From the NCBI GenBank assembly GCA_018676675.1, contig JABHEG010000295.1, positions 26,006 to 90,005 on the forward strand: a stretch of 64,000 nucleotides of DNA. Reading direction: 5' to 3'. Shown in pieces: positions 35,016 through 44,737 of the stretch; the stretch's first letter is position 1, and every line of letters starts with the position of its first letter. The position numbers and the translations under genes are program-made. Source of the DNA: Lentisphaerota bacterium (GTDB taxonomy: Bacteria > Verrucomicrobiota > Lentisphaeria > Oligosphaerales > JABHEG01). The notes below the pieces were generated by a model. It did not search any database. It was not told the origin of the DNA and saw only the letters and a program-made list of their open reading frames with translations.

Positions 35016-38000
35016 TCAGAGCTTGGGAACAGCGGTTTCTGTCCCCATGGGAGTTGGAGCTACGTCAGTCCCGTTCACTCGGCAGCGACTCGACGTCTGG
35101 ACGTGCCACTGTTCAGGCTTGGTTTTGCTTGACCGCAGGACGACACGTCGCTGGCGGCGGACCAGTGCCTTCCCTTTGGTGGTATTGAACGGCAGGAAGA
35201 GCTCTTTGAGCGTTTTGCTGTTGAGATCGTATGAGAAACCGGGGTGGCGCGGGCAATGGAGGAATGTCTTGCCATGCCCCTCTTCCAGCCTGTCGACAGG
35301 GAACGCTCGGTGGTGGGCAGTGTCCTGAGTCAGGAGGACATGTTCCACGCAGCCATGTTCAGCTGGGGAGGATGCCGCGCATCCCGGCCATGTTCCTTCC
35401 AGCACGACGTTGTAGCCACCATTCTCGTCGGGGGCGAGGCTCAGCAGGGGAAGCTCGGGTGGATCTGGCAGCGTCACCACGCACTGTGGGGCGACGAATG
35501 AGTCGACTCCGTAAAGGGTGATACTCATTCCTGTTGGCCCCTCTGAAAGGACGGCGTAACGGCCCGTCATCTCGATGCCTCCCGGCAAGGAAACGCGTCG
35601 ATCCGGGCTTGGGCAATGAAACGCGCGAATGACCTGGTCTTTGGCTGTGGTCCCCGTGCGGATTTCGACGGCCACAACGTCTTGGGAGTTTGGGGCGAGG
35701 TCTCGAACAACAGATGCACGTCCCAGGCCGGCGGAAGGCTCCCAGAGAGCCACAAATCGGGTTGTCAGGTCCATACCTTCCCGTCTCACGATCAGCTTGG
35801 GCATCCTGAACTGCTCAACGCGCTCGTGGACCTCCCGCCGCGCCGTTGGCGACCAGGTTCTCCGAAGGCTTGGGACGGTGCATGTGTAGACGGTCGCATC
35901 CAGAGGCTGCAACATGCGCAGGTGCAGTTGCGGAGCTCCAGGTGAGTCGTATGTGAAGTTTGCCGCGAGGCGACCCTGTAATCGGCCTTTGCAGACATCG
36001 CGAAACACGCCATACCAAGGGTCCTTTTCGTCGGGCGACAACCACCAGGCGTTCAGTCCCTTTTCTCGACGTTGCTTCATGTACGCGCTGCTGGCAGGCG
36101 GCGTGAAGGGCGCCCCATCATCTGCATAGCTTTCGGCAACAGAGGCGGTCGGGAGGGAAACGGCAAGATCTCCCTGCACCATGCAACTGCCCTGGGCCAT
36201 CCATTCATGGGTGGAGCCGCCGTCTACTTCAAAGACGTCCAGCACAACGTTCCGGGCTTGATTGACCGGCAGGAGGAACAGGGTTCGGCGGTAAGACGAG
36301 CACTGTGGGTATGCGCTTGGGGCGGAGACATCGATTACCTGTGGGCCGTCGATGCTTGGGAACCAGGCCACGAGTTCGCCCGGGGTGTTGAGATTGCGGG
36401 TCTGGTAGCGGCGGTCCACCACGACCAGGTTGTGCCCTGAGGTATTGTTGGCGAACATGCGGTATGTGTGGGCATAGCCGATGTCTGAGACCATCTCAGT
36501 ACCGTGTGACCACAGGATCAGGTTGAGCATGTCGAGGTGAGCGTGCCCCCAGTTTCCGGAGTAGTGCAGATGCGCCTGGAACTGATTTCCTTTGGCGTGT
36601 TCTCCACGTCCCAGTACACCGTGTCCGAATGCGGGATAGAGGAGCGGGCGCGCCTGCTCGGGGGCGGGGAAGCCTCGGCTGCGCAGGCTGCCGTAGGTGT
36701 CATGGATCAGCATGTTCTCCCCGTCAGGATAGGTCAGTGTTTCGAGAACCCTGATGGCCTGGGACAGTTCGGGTAGGTCGCGGAGCATATCGAGGCTGTC
36801 GAACCTGGTGTTGTCGATCTGTGAAACGAATCCCGGGGGATCGCTGTAGCCCTCCGAGAGGCGGGCGGCGCGGGCCATACCGTAGACGTGTTGTCGTGCA
36901 TAGGATGGGCTTTCGGGGAACATCGAGTCGGCCATGAGTGTCTTGCGGGCCAGTTGCTGCTCTTTCCAGTAGGCATAGTGCACGATTTCGGCGAGCCCGA
37001 TGGCTCGACCAATGGCCAGGAAACCGTTGATCTGATAGGGAATGTAGTTGCTCAGTGCCGACGACGGTTTCGGGTGGTGAATGTCATACCTGACGGCGTC
37101 CCGAACGGTGTAAAGGAAGAGCTTCTCCTCAATGTATGCCCGGGCATTCTTCTCACCGATCATCTGGCCGAGTTGTCGCCAGACGGGGGCGCTGGCGACG
37201 AGGTCGTAGGCTCTGGCCAACTCCCGGGGGAACGTACCGGTTCCGGAATGGTATTTATCATACCAGATACCGGCGTAGACTCTGTAGTCGCCAATTGGAC
37301 GGAAACGCTCCTTCCCTTCCAGCCCACTGTGGATGCCTCGGGCGATTTTCGGCCAGTGGGCGATGGCCCGCGCGAAATCGAGCAGGATTACGGCTGCCCG
37401 CTCAGCGTAAGGCGCTGCCCCTGTGACCGCATAGACGGTGGCGAGGTCTCGGGCAGTTCGGACCAGGCCGGCAACTCGCAGCGGAGTCATGTATTCACCG
37501 GTCAGGTAGATGCGCTTCCCGCCGTCAACCGTGTCGTGGTAGGGGTATTCCTGCTCGCCTCCTGCCGGGCTGGTGATCCTGATCACACCTGTTGGCGGGA
37601 AGGTCTTGAACGGGTCGACGGTGTGCCCTTTGCTGCAGCGGATTGTGTCGGGCTCGTCCGCTTGCCACTCGAGCCGTCCCCCGTCCCTGTCCGGGCATGG
37701 AATCCGTGTTCCCGACGGCATGACCCGTGCGTTGCCGGCGATTCGGTTCCGGCGTGGGACGAGCCCGAGAAGGGCTTGTGAAGGCGTTGGTATGAGCCGC
37801 TTCGCCCGTGCCTGCATCGCCGCAAAGTCCTCGTGTGTGAGGGAGGCAATGGGGCCGGGCCAGCGTCCTTTGGGATCATCCGGTAGCGTGTTGACTATGC
37901 GGACAGACTGGAAAGCGTTCTGGCGGGTCCTTGCGGGCGTCTTTCCGAGCGATGTAACCCACTCTTCGGTCGGGTAGAAGCCACCGTAGAAATCCTCCAG

Positions 38001-38060
38001 GGACACGCCTTCGGGAATTGTCGGGGCGCCCCACAGGGGAATGGTGAGGGTGAGGAGCAT
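35016..38060 (-). CDS. Second heparinase II/III-like protein, large form
   Basis: 1014 residues from the ATG at 38060, which opens a short signal peptide (MLLTLTIPLWGAPT). The frame stays open for another 423 bp upstream, but that stretch runs through repeat E2 and is not credible coding. Residues about 130-480 form an alpha/alpha toroid (RVAGLVRTARDLATVYAVTG, AIGRAIGLAEIVHYAYWKEQ). The beta-sandwich begins with HLHYSGNWGHAHLDMLNLIL, the heparinase II/III signature, and continues SDIGYAHTYRMFANNTSGHN. It is longer than the protein at 22011-23945 because of an extra C-terminal beta-rich region (about 700-1014). Polysaccharide lyase activity on an uronic-acid polymer is inferred from the fold. 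Confidence 0.75.
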   Translation of the reverse strand: MLLTLTIPLWGAPTIPEGVSLEDFYGGFYPTEEWVTSLGKTPARTRQNAFQSVRIVNTLPDDPKGRWPGPIASLTHEDFAAMQARAKRLIPTPSQALLGLVPRRNRIAGNARVMPSGTRIPCPDRDGGRLEWQADEPDTIRCSKGHTVDPFKTFPPTGVIRITSPAGGEQEYPYHDTVDGGKRIYLTGEYMTPLRVAGLVRTARDLATVYAVTGAAPYAERAAVILLDFARAIAHWPKIARGIHSGLEGKERFRPIGDYRVYAGIWYDKYHSGTGTFPRELARAYDLVASAPVWRQLGQMIGEKNARAYIEEKLFLYTVRDAVRYDIHHPKPSSALSNYIPYQINGFLAIGRAIGLAEIVHYAYWKEQQLARKTLMADSMFPESPSYARQHVYGMARAARLSEGYSDPPGFVSQIDNTRFDSLDMLRDLPELSQAIRVLETLTYPDGENMLIHDTYGSLRSRGFPAPEQARPLLYPAFGHGVLGRGEHAKGNQFQAHLHYSGNWGHAHLDMLNLILWSHGTEMVSDIGYAHTYRMFANNTSGHNLVVVDRRYQTRNLNTPGELVAWFPSIDGPQVIDVSAPSAYPQCSSYRRTLFLLPVNQARNVVLDVFEVDGGSTHEWMAQGSCMVQGDLAVSLPTASVAESYADDGAPFTPPASSAYMKQRREKGLNAWWLSPDEKDPWYGVFRDVCKGRLQGRLAANFTYDSPGAPQLHLRMLQPLDATVYTCTVPSLRRTWSPTARREVHERVEQFRMPKLIVRREGMDLTTRFVALWEPSAGLGRASVVRDLAPNSQDVVAVEIRTGTTAKDQVIRAFHCPSPDRRVSLPGGIEMTGRYAVLSEGPTGMSITLYGVDSFVAPQCVVTLPDPPELPLLSLAPDENGGYNVVLEGTWPGCAASSPAEHGCVEHVLLTQDTAHHRAFPVDRLEEGHGKTFLHCPRHPGFSYDLNSKTLKELFLPFNTTKGKALVRRQRRVVLRSSKTKPEQWHVQTSSRCRVNGTDVAPTPMGTETAVPKL

Positions 38061-38379
38061 GGTTGTCAGGCGTCCCCTGTTCCAGGCCGTGACCGCCGTC
38101 CGGGGGCAGAGACTCAATGCGATTAAGCTCCTCCGAACCCCGTGTTGGCCGAAGAGTCGCCGGGTGGCACCGCCTCCCACATTGTGTGCTTCGAAAAGGT
38201 GGTGGTGGGCGTTTCGACGCGTCCCACGGTTGTGGGACTTGCTCAAGGCCCTGAGCTTAGTCGAAGGGCTGCCATGCCGCGACCGTCTTCCAGGGGAACT
38301 TAATCGCATTGGGCAAAATCGCCCGGGTGATCGGCTTGTTGCCCCGTTGAGTCTCATCGCGGCATGGTCCCCGGGGGAA
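38061..38379. other. Intergenic region filled mostly by repeat E2
   Basis: 319 bp between the heparinase-fold gene and the upstream SPFH gene, both on the minus strand. Repeat E2 occupies 38115-38311. Open frames on both strands through this region are made of repeat sequence. No promoter was recognised. Confidence 0.6.
38115..38311. repeat. Palindromic repeat element E2 (complete, with an internal insertion)
   Basis: The terminal repeats are CAATGCGATTAAGCTCC (38115-38131) and, as reverse complement of the right end, CAATGCGATTAAGTTCC (ending at 38311). The core TGGCACCGCCTCCCAC is at 38165-38180 and GGGCTGCCATGCCGCGACCG near 38266-38285; both blocks are shared with E1. Compared with E1 it has about 55-70 extra bases in the central loop, containing a perfect hairpin GTCCCAC-GGTT-GTGGGAC (38221-38238) and the near-palindrome CCTGAGCTTAGTCGAAGGGC (38250-38269). 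Confidence 0.85.
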
Positions 38380-39297
38380 TTACTGAGCCACAGGGGGAGG
38401 GGGAGGAGCGGACGCGGTCCGTGTCGTTTCCGCCAACTGGATCTCGAGTCTGACGTCGTCGGGGACGAGATCGACTTCAGCACCGGATTCCAGGAGCTTC
38501 TCGATCTCCATCACGTCAAGAACAGCCTTGAGGATGTCTTCATCCTCCCGGGAGATGTCGTTCAGGGCCTGGCCCACGATGGCCGGCCGGGCCGCCGCTG
38601 CCTCTGCCATCTTCTGGGACACTTTCTTGGCGGTTTCGCTTTTGATCAACCCCACGCGGTTCTCGCCATCCTGCTTCATGGCACTCGTAACCTGGACGAG
38701 TCGTTTGACCACCTTCTGGGTGATGTTGTCGACCATCTGCTGATCGGTGAACGCGACCTTGCGGATGTAGACGGAACCCAATCGGTAGCCCCACTTCTCG
38801 GACAGAGGCGAAACCGCGCCGCGGACGGTGCGGCTGAGGCTGTGCCGGTTTTCCAGCATCGTCTCCATTTCCAGGTTGCTCAAGGCCGAGATGGTCGAAC
38901 TGGCGACGTTCGCCTGGAGGGAGCCCTCAGGGTTGGTATTGGTGAACAGGTAGGATACGGGATCGTTGACCTGCATCTCGTACCAAATACCGACTCCCAT
39001 GGGCGTTCCTTCCTCGGAGTTCACCATTTGGCCGCGAAGGTAGTGTTGGCGCAGGGCTGTATTGACACTGTAACGTCTGCCGAAGAGCGGGACGAGGAAA
39101 ACACGCGCCCCGAATTGCCCCATGGGGAAGCACAGTCCCGGCGTGTCGATCGTTCCCAGGACTTTGCCGAAGAGGGTGAACACTCGGGATTCGCACTCCT
39201 GGACCGTGGCGTAGATCCCGACTGCCCGGGCGATACCCAAGACAATGGGGATGAAGAACAGGCCAACGACTGCTGCGATGGGGATTGCAGGATTCAT
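38380..39297 (-). CDS. SPFH/band 7 membrane protein, HflC-like
   Basis: 305 residues. One N-terminal membrane helix (about 6-26, IAAVVGLFFIPIVLGIARAVG) is followed by an SPFH domain (about 30-200, VQECESRVFTLFGKVLGTIDTPGLCF) and an Ala/Glu-rich helical tail (about 205-260, KSETAKKVSQKMAEAAAAR) ending in a Pro-rich C-terminus. Such proteins oligomerise into membrane scaffolds and often regulate FtsH or other membrane proteases. Its ATG overlaps the stop of the upstream SPFH gene by four bases (ATGA), so the two are probably made in fixed ratio, as HflK and HflC are. No FtsH gene is present nearby. Confidence 0.8.
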   Translation of the reverse strand: MNPAIPIAAVVGLFFIPIVLGIARAVGIYATVQECESRVFTLFGKVLGTIDTPGLCFPMGQFGARVFLVPLFGRRYSVNTALRQHYLRGQMVNSEEGTPMGVGIWYEMQVNDPVSYLFTNTNPEGSLQANVASSTISALSNLEMETMLENRHSLSRTVRGAVSPLSEKWGYRLGSVYIRKVAFTDQQMVDNITQKVVKRLVQVTSAMKQDGENRVGLIKSETAKKVSQKMAEAAAARPAIVGQALNDISREDEDILKAVLDVMEIEKLLESGAEVDLVPDDVRLEIQLAETTRTASAPPPPPVAQ

Positions 39298-40307
39298 GCT
39301 GTGGCCTCCTTCCGGATTGCGGTGACCGCTGCAGCGGGCTGGACGATACGTCGTGTGCGGGCGAGCAGGGGAACACGCATGTTACGCAGGTACGCATCCA
39401 TGGCTCTGGCACCGCCCTCGGCCTTTATTTTTGTCATCGTCGTGGCCAACTCGATAAGCGGGGCCACTTCAGCTTGAGCGTTATTGGTCGCGATCTCGAC
39501 CGCCCGTTTGCTCATCGTTATCTGCTGTTCTGCGTCAGCGCGAGCCGTACTGATGTCTGCCGCCACCTGATTGCGCGTGCTGTTGATGGCCGACAGCGCG
39601 CGGTCGACCTCGTGTGGCGGATCAATTTCGGTGATCAGGGCTGCGTCAAGCTCGATTCCGTACCGACCTGCTGTAGACCGGCATTGGCTCTCCATGTACT
39701 CGTTGAGCAGCGGGAGATTCTTCCTCAAGTCGTTGATCGAGACGCCTTCGGACAACTCGACCGCGGTGGTTTGAAGGCCGTCCTCAGTTTCAGGTGGGGC
39801 AATCAGGCTTTGCCCCTTGGGATCGACAAAGTTGGCAATCCGCTCGCGAAGAACGGAGATGAAGTAGCCCATGACATGCTCGAGCGGGCTGGTGACGCCG
39901 AAGAGGTAGGCGTAAAGGCTGTTCTCGCTGACCCGGAAGCGGATCTGACCGTTCACGCCCGTGGTGAGGTTGTCTTTGGTCACAGCTTCGACGGTCGCCT
40001 GCTTCTTGGTCGGATCCCAGACGAGATTCACGGCTTCGGTTGCGACGCTGACCTTGTGGACCTTCTGCCACGGCCACTTGAAGTAGGGGCCTCCCGGCTT
40101 TATCACTCGGATGTTGGGGTATTGGTAACGCTCCAACTCGTCTGTGGACAGGACTGGATCCGGGGACTGCTCACCCTCGAGCCGCTGGGCCCGGCCAAAG
40201 CTGGTGACCACGGCCCGCTCATCCGGGCGCACCGTGTAGAAACCGGTAATCAGGACCCGAACGACGGCGTAAAGGGCAAGACCACCAAAGAATGCTGCGA
40301 GCGTCAT
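39294..40307 (-). CDS. SPFH/band 7 membrane protein, HflK-like
   Basis: 337 residues from the ATG with GGGAGT seven bases upstream. An N-terminal helix (MTLAAFFGGLALYAVVRVLI) precedes FYTVRPDERAVVTSFGRAQR, the characteristic start of HflK-type SPFH domains. The rest of the SPFH domain contains IKPGGPYFKWPWQKVHKVSV. A helical tail rich in Ala and Glu (VAADISTARADAEQQITMSK) resembles HflK/stomatin coiled coils. It probably forms a hetero-oligomer with the following SPFH protein. An upstream in-frame extension to 40445 would overlap the neighbouring glycosidase-like gene and has no support. Confidence 0.8.
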   Translation of the reverse strand: MTLAAFFGGLALYAVVRVLITGFYTVRPDERAVVTSFGRAQRLEGEQSPDPVLSTDELERYQYPNIRVIKPGGPYFKWPWQKVHKVSVATEAVNLVWDPTKKQATVEAVTKDNLTTGVNGQIRFRVSENSLYAYLFGVTSPLEHVMGYFISVLRERIANFVDPKGQSLIAPPETEDGLQTTAVELSEGVSINDLRKNLPLLNEYMESQCRSTAGRYGIELDAALITEIDPPHEVDRALSAINSTRNQVAADISTARADAEQQITMSKRAVEIATNNAQAEVAPLIELATTMTKIKAEGGARAMDAYLRNMRVPLLARTRRIVQPAAAVTAIRKEATA

Positions 40308-40441
40308 GCTGGTACTCCCGGTTGAGAAGGGCACTCGTGCAGACCATCGGTGGCGCGCCGATGGACCGCGACTGTCCGTACTGTAAACCCGTCGAGAAGA
40401 GTATAGGCTCGCCTTTGTGAGGGGCAAGCTCTGCAAACCGT

Positions 40442-42913
40442 TCACTGCCTAGAGGTCAGCCGCGCATAGAGAAGTCGCAAGTCAACTGCGAGTTTGCGGA
40501 CATCGCCGAGGACGGCGTCATCCGGCGCATAGAGCCACTCCTGCGGGACGGCCAGAATCGCCTGGAGTTTCTGGTTCAGGGCGGCATTCGGCTGCTTCTT
40601 CAGAGCGTCCTTGGCTGCAAGGATAATCTGCGCATCCTGCCAGCCCAGACGCATGGCTTCCCAGCGTATCGATGGCACCACGATTTCTTTCGCCGGGTTG
40701 AGCGCGTGGTTCAGAGGGTGGTCTTCGAGGCCGTTGTAGACGAAGAGGTAGTCCAGCAGTCCTCCGTCTGTGTCATCCCACGTGCTTCCGCGTCCCACGT
40801 TGTAGGCCCAGGTGGAGACGCCGGTGAGGCCTGCTGAAGCAGCAATAATGGGGTATGCCCTGCCGCTCTTGAGAACGGGACTGCTCTTTCCCGAATCGAT
40901 ATGGTAGCTCCATATGTGCAGGCCCCGCTTCCGCCGTTCCGTTTCGAGCATGGGCAGTATTGTGGTCCGGAAGGCCTCCCTCGGGCGGTAGTCCTTCGGG
41001 GCCCAGCGGGAGAGCTTCTCCCGGTAAGGCCACAGGGGCATGATGGCGTCAATTTCCGGGGCCAGCACCGCAACATCGGCCGGCCCGGCATAGTCGCTGA
41101 GTGTGACGGCTATCTGCAGGTCCGGGGCTGTTTCCCGGGTAAGTTGGTAAAGCTCAAGTGTTCGGCGGACTTCCGCGCCCGGTGCGGTTTTGAACTCCTC
41201 CCTGCTGCTCGGCTCGTCGTCGGCAAGCATGAGGAATCGTTCGGGGCCGAAACCACGACTCTCGGCGAAGCTCAGCCATGCGGCCAACAACTCCGCATAC
41301 GCACGCCGGAACTGCGGTGTAAGCGTACCGTCATCGTTGGTGTAGGGCAGGAACGCGTCCGGTTGTCCCTCGATCGGGAGGCGCTTGTACTTCCCTTCCC
41401 AGAAGATAGCGAGCCTATCAAGGTGCTTCCCGTAGGCTTCGAGCCACACTGCCTGTTGGGACGACACGATGCCGTTCTTCGCGATGCCTCCCTCGGGAGT
41501 GAACGTCACGTTGGGGATGTAGGGGAACTCGATGCCTGAAACGCCGTGCGCCGCCAAGTCACGCGCGACGTCTTCCGGGTGTGTCGCCGCGGGCAGCTGG
41601 TCCGGGTACATGAATTGGATGTGCTCAAACCGTGGCTTGCGCGGGAAGGCAGTTGGGAGGACGTCGATACGAGCCGTGAGTTCGGCACAGTCGACGCCCT
41701 TGACCGACACGTTGGCTGAGATTTGCTGGAGGCCGGAGGCATTGCTCGTCGCCTGGGAGAGGATGAACAGCTTCTCGGCGGCTCCTGGGCCCAGTTCCAG
41801 CTGGTACGCTCCAGAGCGGACGGGGACCAGAGGCAATGGGTCGGACAGACGTGTTTTGGCCTTCTTGTACCAGGTCTCCATGAAAGCCTGGCGCCGGACG
41901 ACAGGAGGAAGGAGGCCCGGCGTGGACTGCAACGTCAACATGGCGGAGACTTGGTGCGGCCGTGGGTTCAGGAGGAGTACTCCGAATGCCGTATACTCGT
42001 CGCGCAGGGCCGTCGTATGGCATTCCCGGTGCAGTTCAGTCGGCACGGGGACGTCCGGTTCCAGGCGTTCGCACGCCGGAGAGCATGTGGCAATGAGTGG
42101 GGCATTGCCTGCCAGGGCGTTGATGAACGCATGGTCGCGAGCGACGTCTCCAGTCAACTCCTCTCGCTTGGCCAGCACGGCGGGATCGTCGCTTCGGGCG
42201 CGTTCGGCCAGGGCCTCATGCGTGGATTGGATGCGTTGCAGATCCTCGACGGCCTTGGGGAAAAGTTGGGCCGCCTGCTTTGCCCGGGCAGCGACATAGC
42301 TGCTTTCCCGGGCAATTCTGGTCAGAACGATTTGGTCCTCGGGAGGGAGATCGTGGTCTGTCGCGGCGACATGATCGATCCACACGGCGCCTTGACGATT
42401 GCTCCTGTAGAAGGCGATCCAGAGTCGGCCTTCCTCCGTGGCTTCCGGGAATGTGTATCGCAGCGTAATGCGTTCGTAGTCATTGGAGAGCGGTTTGTCC
42501 CAGGCCAGGCGCGGGTAGACGAAGGTGCGTTTGCCGTCTTTCCGGAGGCGAAAGCACCCTGCCAAACAGCCGAATTTGGCCCCGTCCGTGCCCTTGACGT
42601 CGACATGGATGATGAGTTTCTTTCCCGCCAGGTTGCGTAGATAGAGGTTCTGGGAGGCGAGGACGTATCCGTCGGAAAAGACGGCTGCTTTGGCTCCATG
42701 AGTTGCATCACCGGTCAGGGCAACGGTTGTGGTCTCCGGGATGTCCCAGCGGTCTGGAACGCCATCGTTCTCGAAGTCCTCGTCGAAGCTGGGGTTTTGG
42801 AGGACAACGTGGTCAGCCAGTTCCTGCTCCTGGGCTCGGGCAGTCGGGGTGACGATTGGCAGGAGGAGCACGGCGGTAGCGAGGACGAAGTAGTGCATCG
42901 TGGCGCGCAGCAT
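40442..42913 (-). CDS. Secreted DUF4091 glycosidase-like protein (GH123-like)
   Basis: 823 residues. A signal peptide (HYFVLATAVLLLPIVTPTARA) is followed by a CBM-like beta-sandwich (about 35-195, LQNPSFDEDFENDGVPDRWDI; KKLIIHVDVKG). A helical stretch with an Ala/Glu-rich region (about 200-270) and a beta domain come next. A TIM-barrel-like region (about 435-720) includes GVSGIEFPYIPNVTFT, FLMLADDEPSSREEF (acidic pair as candidate catalytic residues) and LHIWSYHIDSGKSSP. The C-terminal DUF4091 segment has STWAYNVGRGSTWDDTDGG and LRWEAM-type sequence (SIRWEAMRLGWQDAQ). GH123 enzymes remove N-acetylgalactosamine from glycosphingolipids; the substrate here is not known. AGGA lies eight bases before the ATG. 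Confidence 0.7.
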   Translation of the reverse strand: MLRATMHYFVLATAVLLLPIVTPTARAQEQELADHVVLQNPSFDEDFENDGVPDRWDIPETTTVALTGDATHGAKAAVFSDGYVLASQNLYLRNLAGKKLIIHVDVKGTDGAKFGCLAGCFRLRKDGKRTFVYPRLAWDKPLSNDYERITLRYTFPEATEEGRLWIAFYRSNRQGAVWIDHVAATDHDLPPEDQIVLTRIARESSYVAARAKQAAQLFPKAVEDLQRIQSTHEALAERARSDDPAVLAKREELTGDVARDHAFINALAGNAPLIATCSPACERLEPDVPVPTELHRECHTTALRDEYTAFGVLLLNPRPHQVSAMLTLQSTPGLLPPVVRRQAFMETWYKKAKTRLSDPLPLVPVRSGAYQLELGPGAAEKLFILSQATSNASGLQQISANVSVKGVDCAELTARIDVLPTAFPRKPRFEHIQFMYPDQLPAATHPEDVARDLAAHGVSGIEFPYIPNVTFTPEGGIAKNGIVSSQQAVWLEAYGKHLDRLAIFWEGKYKRLPIEGQPDAFLPYTNDDGTLTPQFRRAYAELLAAWLSFAESRGFGPERFLMLADDEPSSREEFKTAPGAEVRRTLELYQLTRETAPDLQIAVTLSDYAGPADVAVLAPEIDAIMPLWPYREKLSRWAPKDYRPREAFRTTILPMLETERRKRGLHIWSYHIDSGKSSPVLKSGRAYPIIAASAGLTGVSTWAYNVGRGSTWDDTDGGLLDYLFVYNGLEDHPLNHALNPAKEIVVPSIRWEAMRLGWQDAQIILAAKDALKKQPNAALNQKLQAILAVPQEWLYAPDDAVLGDVRKLAVDLRLLYARLTSRQ

Positions 42914-43145
42914 GGGATGTTCCTACTCTCCTTGTCACAGAATCCTGTCAAGACTCGTGCCGTTGATACCAATGGGCCTGTTGCGATGGGGGCAAGCACC
43001 ATTGCTGTTCCACGCATGGGCAAGTATCGTTGGCTATTCTCAGGGAAAGGCATGGTGATGATAGCTTTCTTTGAGGGCCGTTTCAATGTGTGGCTGAGGG
43101 TGGTGTCTCGAGGTTCCGCCCTTGCCGTGTGAGAGAGAGCATGGC

Positions 43146-44735
43146 ATGGCGAGACTGGGTGTCGGTGTTCGGGACAGGCTGCGGCGCCATTTGGTCGAGC
43201 TGTTGGGCCCGCGTATTCGTGGGGAGGTCCTTACCGACCAGCGGACGCTTTCGCGCCATTCGCGTGATCAGAGCATGTATTGCGAAGAGCCGTTGGTTGT
43301 TGTCCGGGCGGAGGACGTGGGTGACGTTGTTGAGGTGCTTGAGCAGGGGCGACAGGAGGGTGTGCCCATAACCGCACGCGGGGCGGGCAGTGGGACAGCG
43401 GGAGCCGGGATCGGTTGCGGTATTCTGCTGGTTCTGAGCGATGATGGTGAACTTGGTCAGATTCTCGCTGATGCGCTAGGAGCCGACGGACCGACCGTGC
43501 GAGTGGGGGCGGCCGTACTGCATGACCGTCTCCAGCGACACTTGCGTGACGGCGGGTACTTCCTTCCGGCTGACCCCTCGAGCGGGGCCATGTCTCTCAT
43601 TGGGGGCAATGTCGCAACAAAGGCCAGCGGTCCCCATGCCCTCAAACATGGCTCGATTGATCGCTACATGGTGTCAGCTCGGGTTGTTCTGGCCGATGGG
43701 ACGCATGTCGATACGGCGCGCCCGGAAACGTTGCCTCGCTGTGTCCGTGACGGACTCGAGGCCCTTCGGCGGAGCGTTCTGGCCGATGACGAGTCACGAG
43801 ATCGTCTCGTCGCCCGCGACGGCCGGAAGATCGCCAGCGGGTACAATCTCTTCGGCCTACTCCGCCGTGAGTGTCCGGCGCAAGTGCTGACGCAACTTCT
43901 CGCCGGCAGTGTGGGAACGCTTGGGGTGGTCACTGATGTCACACTCCGAGCGGAACCGGTTCAGGAGGGGACAACGACAACGCTCGTGCGACTGGAGCGA
44001 CTGAGTGACGTGGGGCAGGCCGTGCAGCACCTGCGTTGTCTGGATGTTGCGGCCATTGAGCTGATCAATCGGCGCAGTGTGGCCATGGTGAATGCGAAGC
44101 GCCCCAAACTGGCCCTGCCTGGCGGGGATGCTCACACATTGCTGATCGAGTGCACCGGGGAGGGCCGTCTGGACACTGTGCGTCAGGTTGAGGCGCTGGT
44201 CGAGGGAAACGACTATTCGCTGGCATCACCTGTTGTCACAGTTGCATCGCCTGAGGAGCAGGCACGGCTCTGGCGGGCACGGAAGGCCTTGATGCCTGTC
44301 GTGCGCAGGTGGGCACCGGATCAGGTGGCGCCCTCGTTGGTCAATGATGTCGGCGTTCCCCCGGAACACCTGGCCTCTTTCCTGAGTGATATCGAACGCC
44401 TGTTCGAGGATCTCGGGATCGTGGCGGCGATCTATGGACACGCAGGAAGCGGGAACCTGCACCTCCGTCCATTGGTCGACCCAAATCGCCGGGATCTCGC
44501 CGGCTGGTTGAAGCGCATTGCGGATGCCGTCTACGAGATCGTGCTGAGCTATGACGGGACCATCACCGCTGAGCATGGTATGGGCCGGTTGCGGGTTCCC
44601 TATTTGGAGCGGGAGTGGGGCGTCGCCCTTGTGGAGCACATGCGAACGGTCAAGAGTCTCCTGGATCCGAGCGACATGCTCAACCCAGGCACCATGTTCT
44701 CCGAACGTCCGTTTACGGAGGGGATTTGCCTTTAG
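43146..44735 (+). CDS. FAD-linked oxidase, GlcD/D-lactate dehydrogenase type
   Basis: 529 residues. The FAD_binding_4 domain has VVVRAEDVGDVVEVL, the flavin-binding ITARGAGSGTAGAGIGCG and PADPSSGAMSLIGGNVATKASG. The C-terminal FAD-oxidase domain has AIYGHAGSGNLHLRP and the end motif ITAEHGMGRLRVPY with LDPSDMLNPGTMF. This is the family of glycolate, D-lactate and 2-hydroxyglutarate dehydrogenases; no C-terminal 4Fe-4S domain is fused, unlike the long YdiJ/Dld forms. The substrate is a 2-hydroxy acid, not otherwise identifiable. The stop is two bases before the first copy of a 67-bp tandem repeat. ATG 43146 was chosen over upstream in-frame codons because it begins the family homology; the ribosome site (GAGAGAGAG) is weak. 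Confidence 0.85.
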   Translation: MARLGVGVRDRLRRHLVELLGPRIRGEVLTDQRTLSRHSRDQSMYCEEPLVVVRAEDVGDVVEVLEQGRQEGVPITARGAGSGTAGAGIGCGILLVLSDDGELGQILADALGADGPTVRVGAAVLHDRLQRHLRDGGYFLPADPSSGAMSLIGGNVATKASGPHALKHGSIDRYMVSARVVLADGTHVDTARPETLPRCVRDGLEALRRSVLADDESRDRLVARDGRKIASGYNLFGLLRRECPAQVLTQLLAGSVGTLGVVTDVTLRAEPVQEGTTTTLVRLERLSDVGQAVQHLRCLDVAAIELINRRSVAMVNAKRPKLALPGGDAHTLLIECTGEGRLDTVRQVEALVEGNDYSLASPVVTVASPEEQARLWRARKALMPVVRRWAPDQVAPSLVNDVGVPPEHLASFLSDIERLFEDLGIVAAIYGHAGSGNLHLRPLVDPNRRDLAGWLKRIADAVYEIVLSYDGTITAEHGMGRLRVPYLEREWGVALVEHMRTVKSLLDPSDMLNPGTMFSERPFTEGICL

Positions 44736-44737
44736 TG

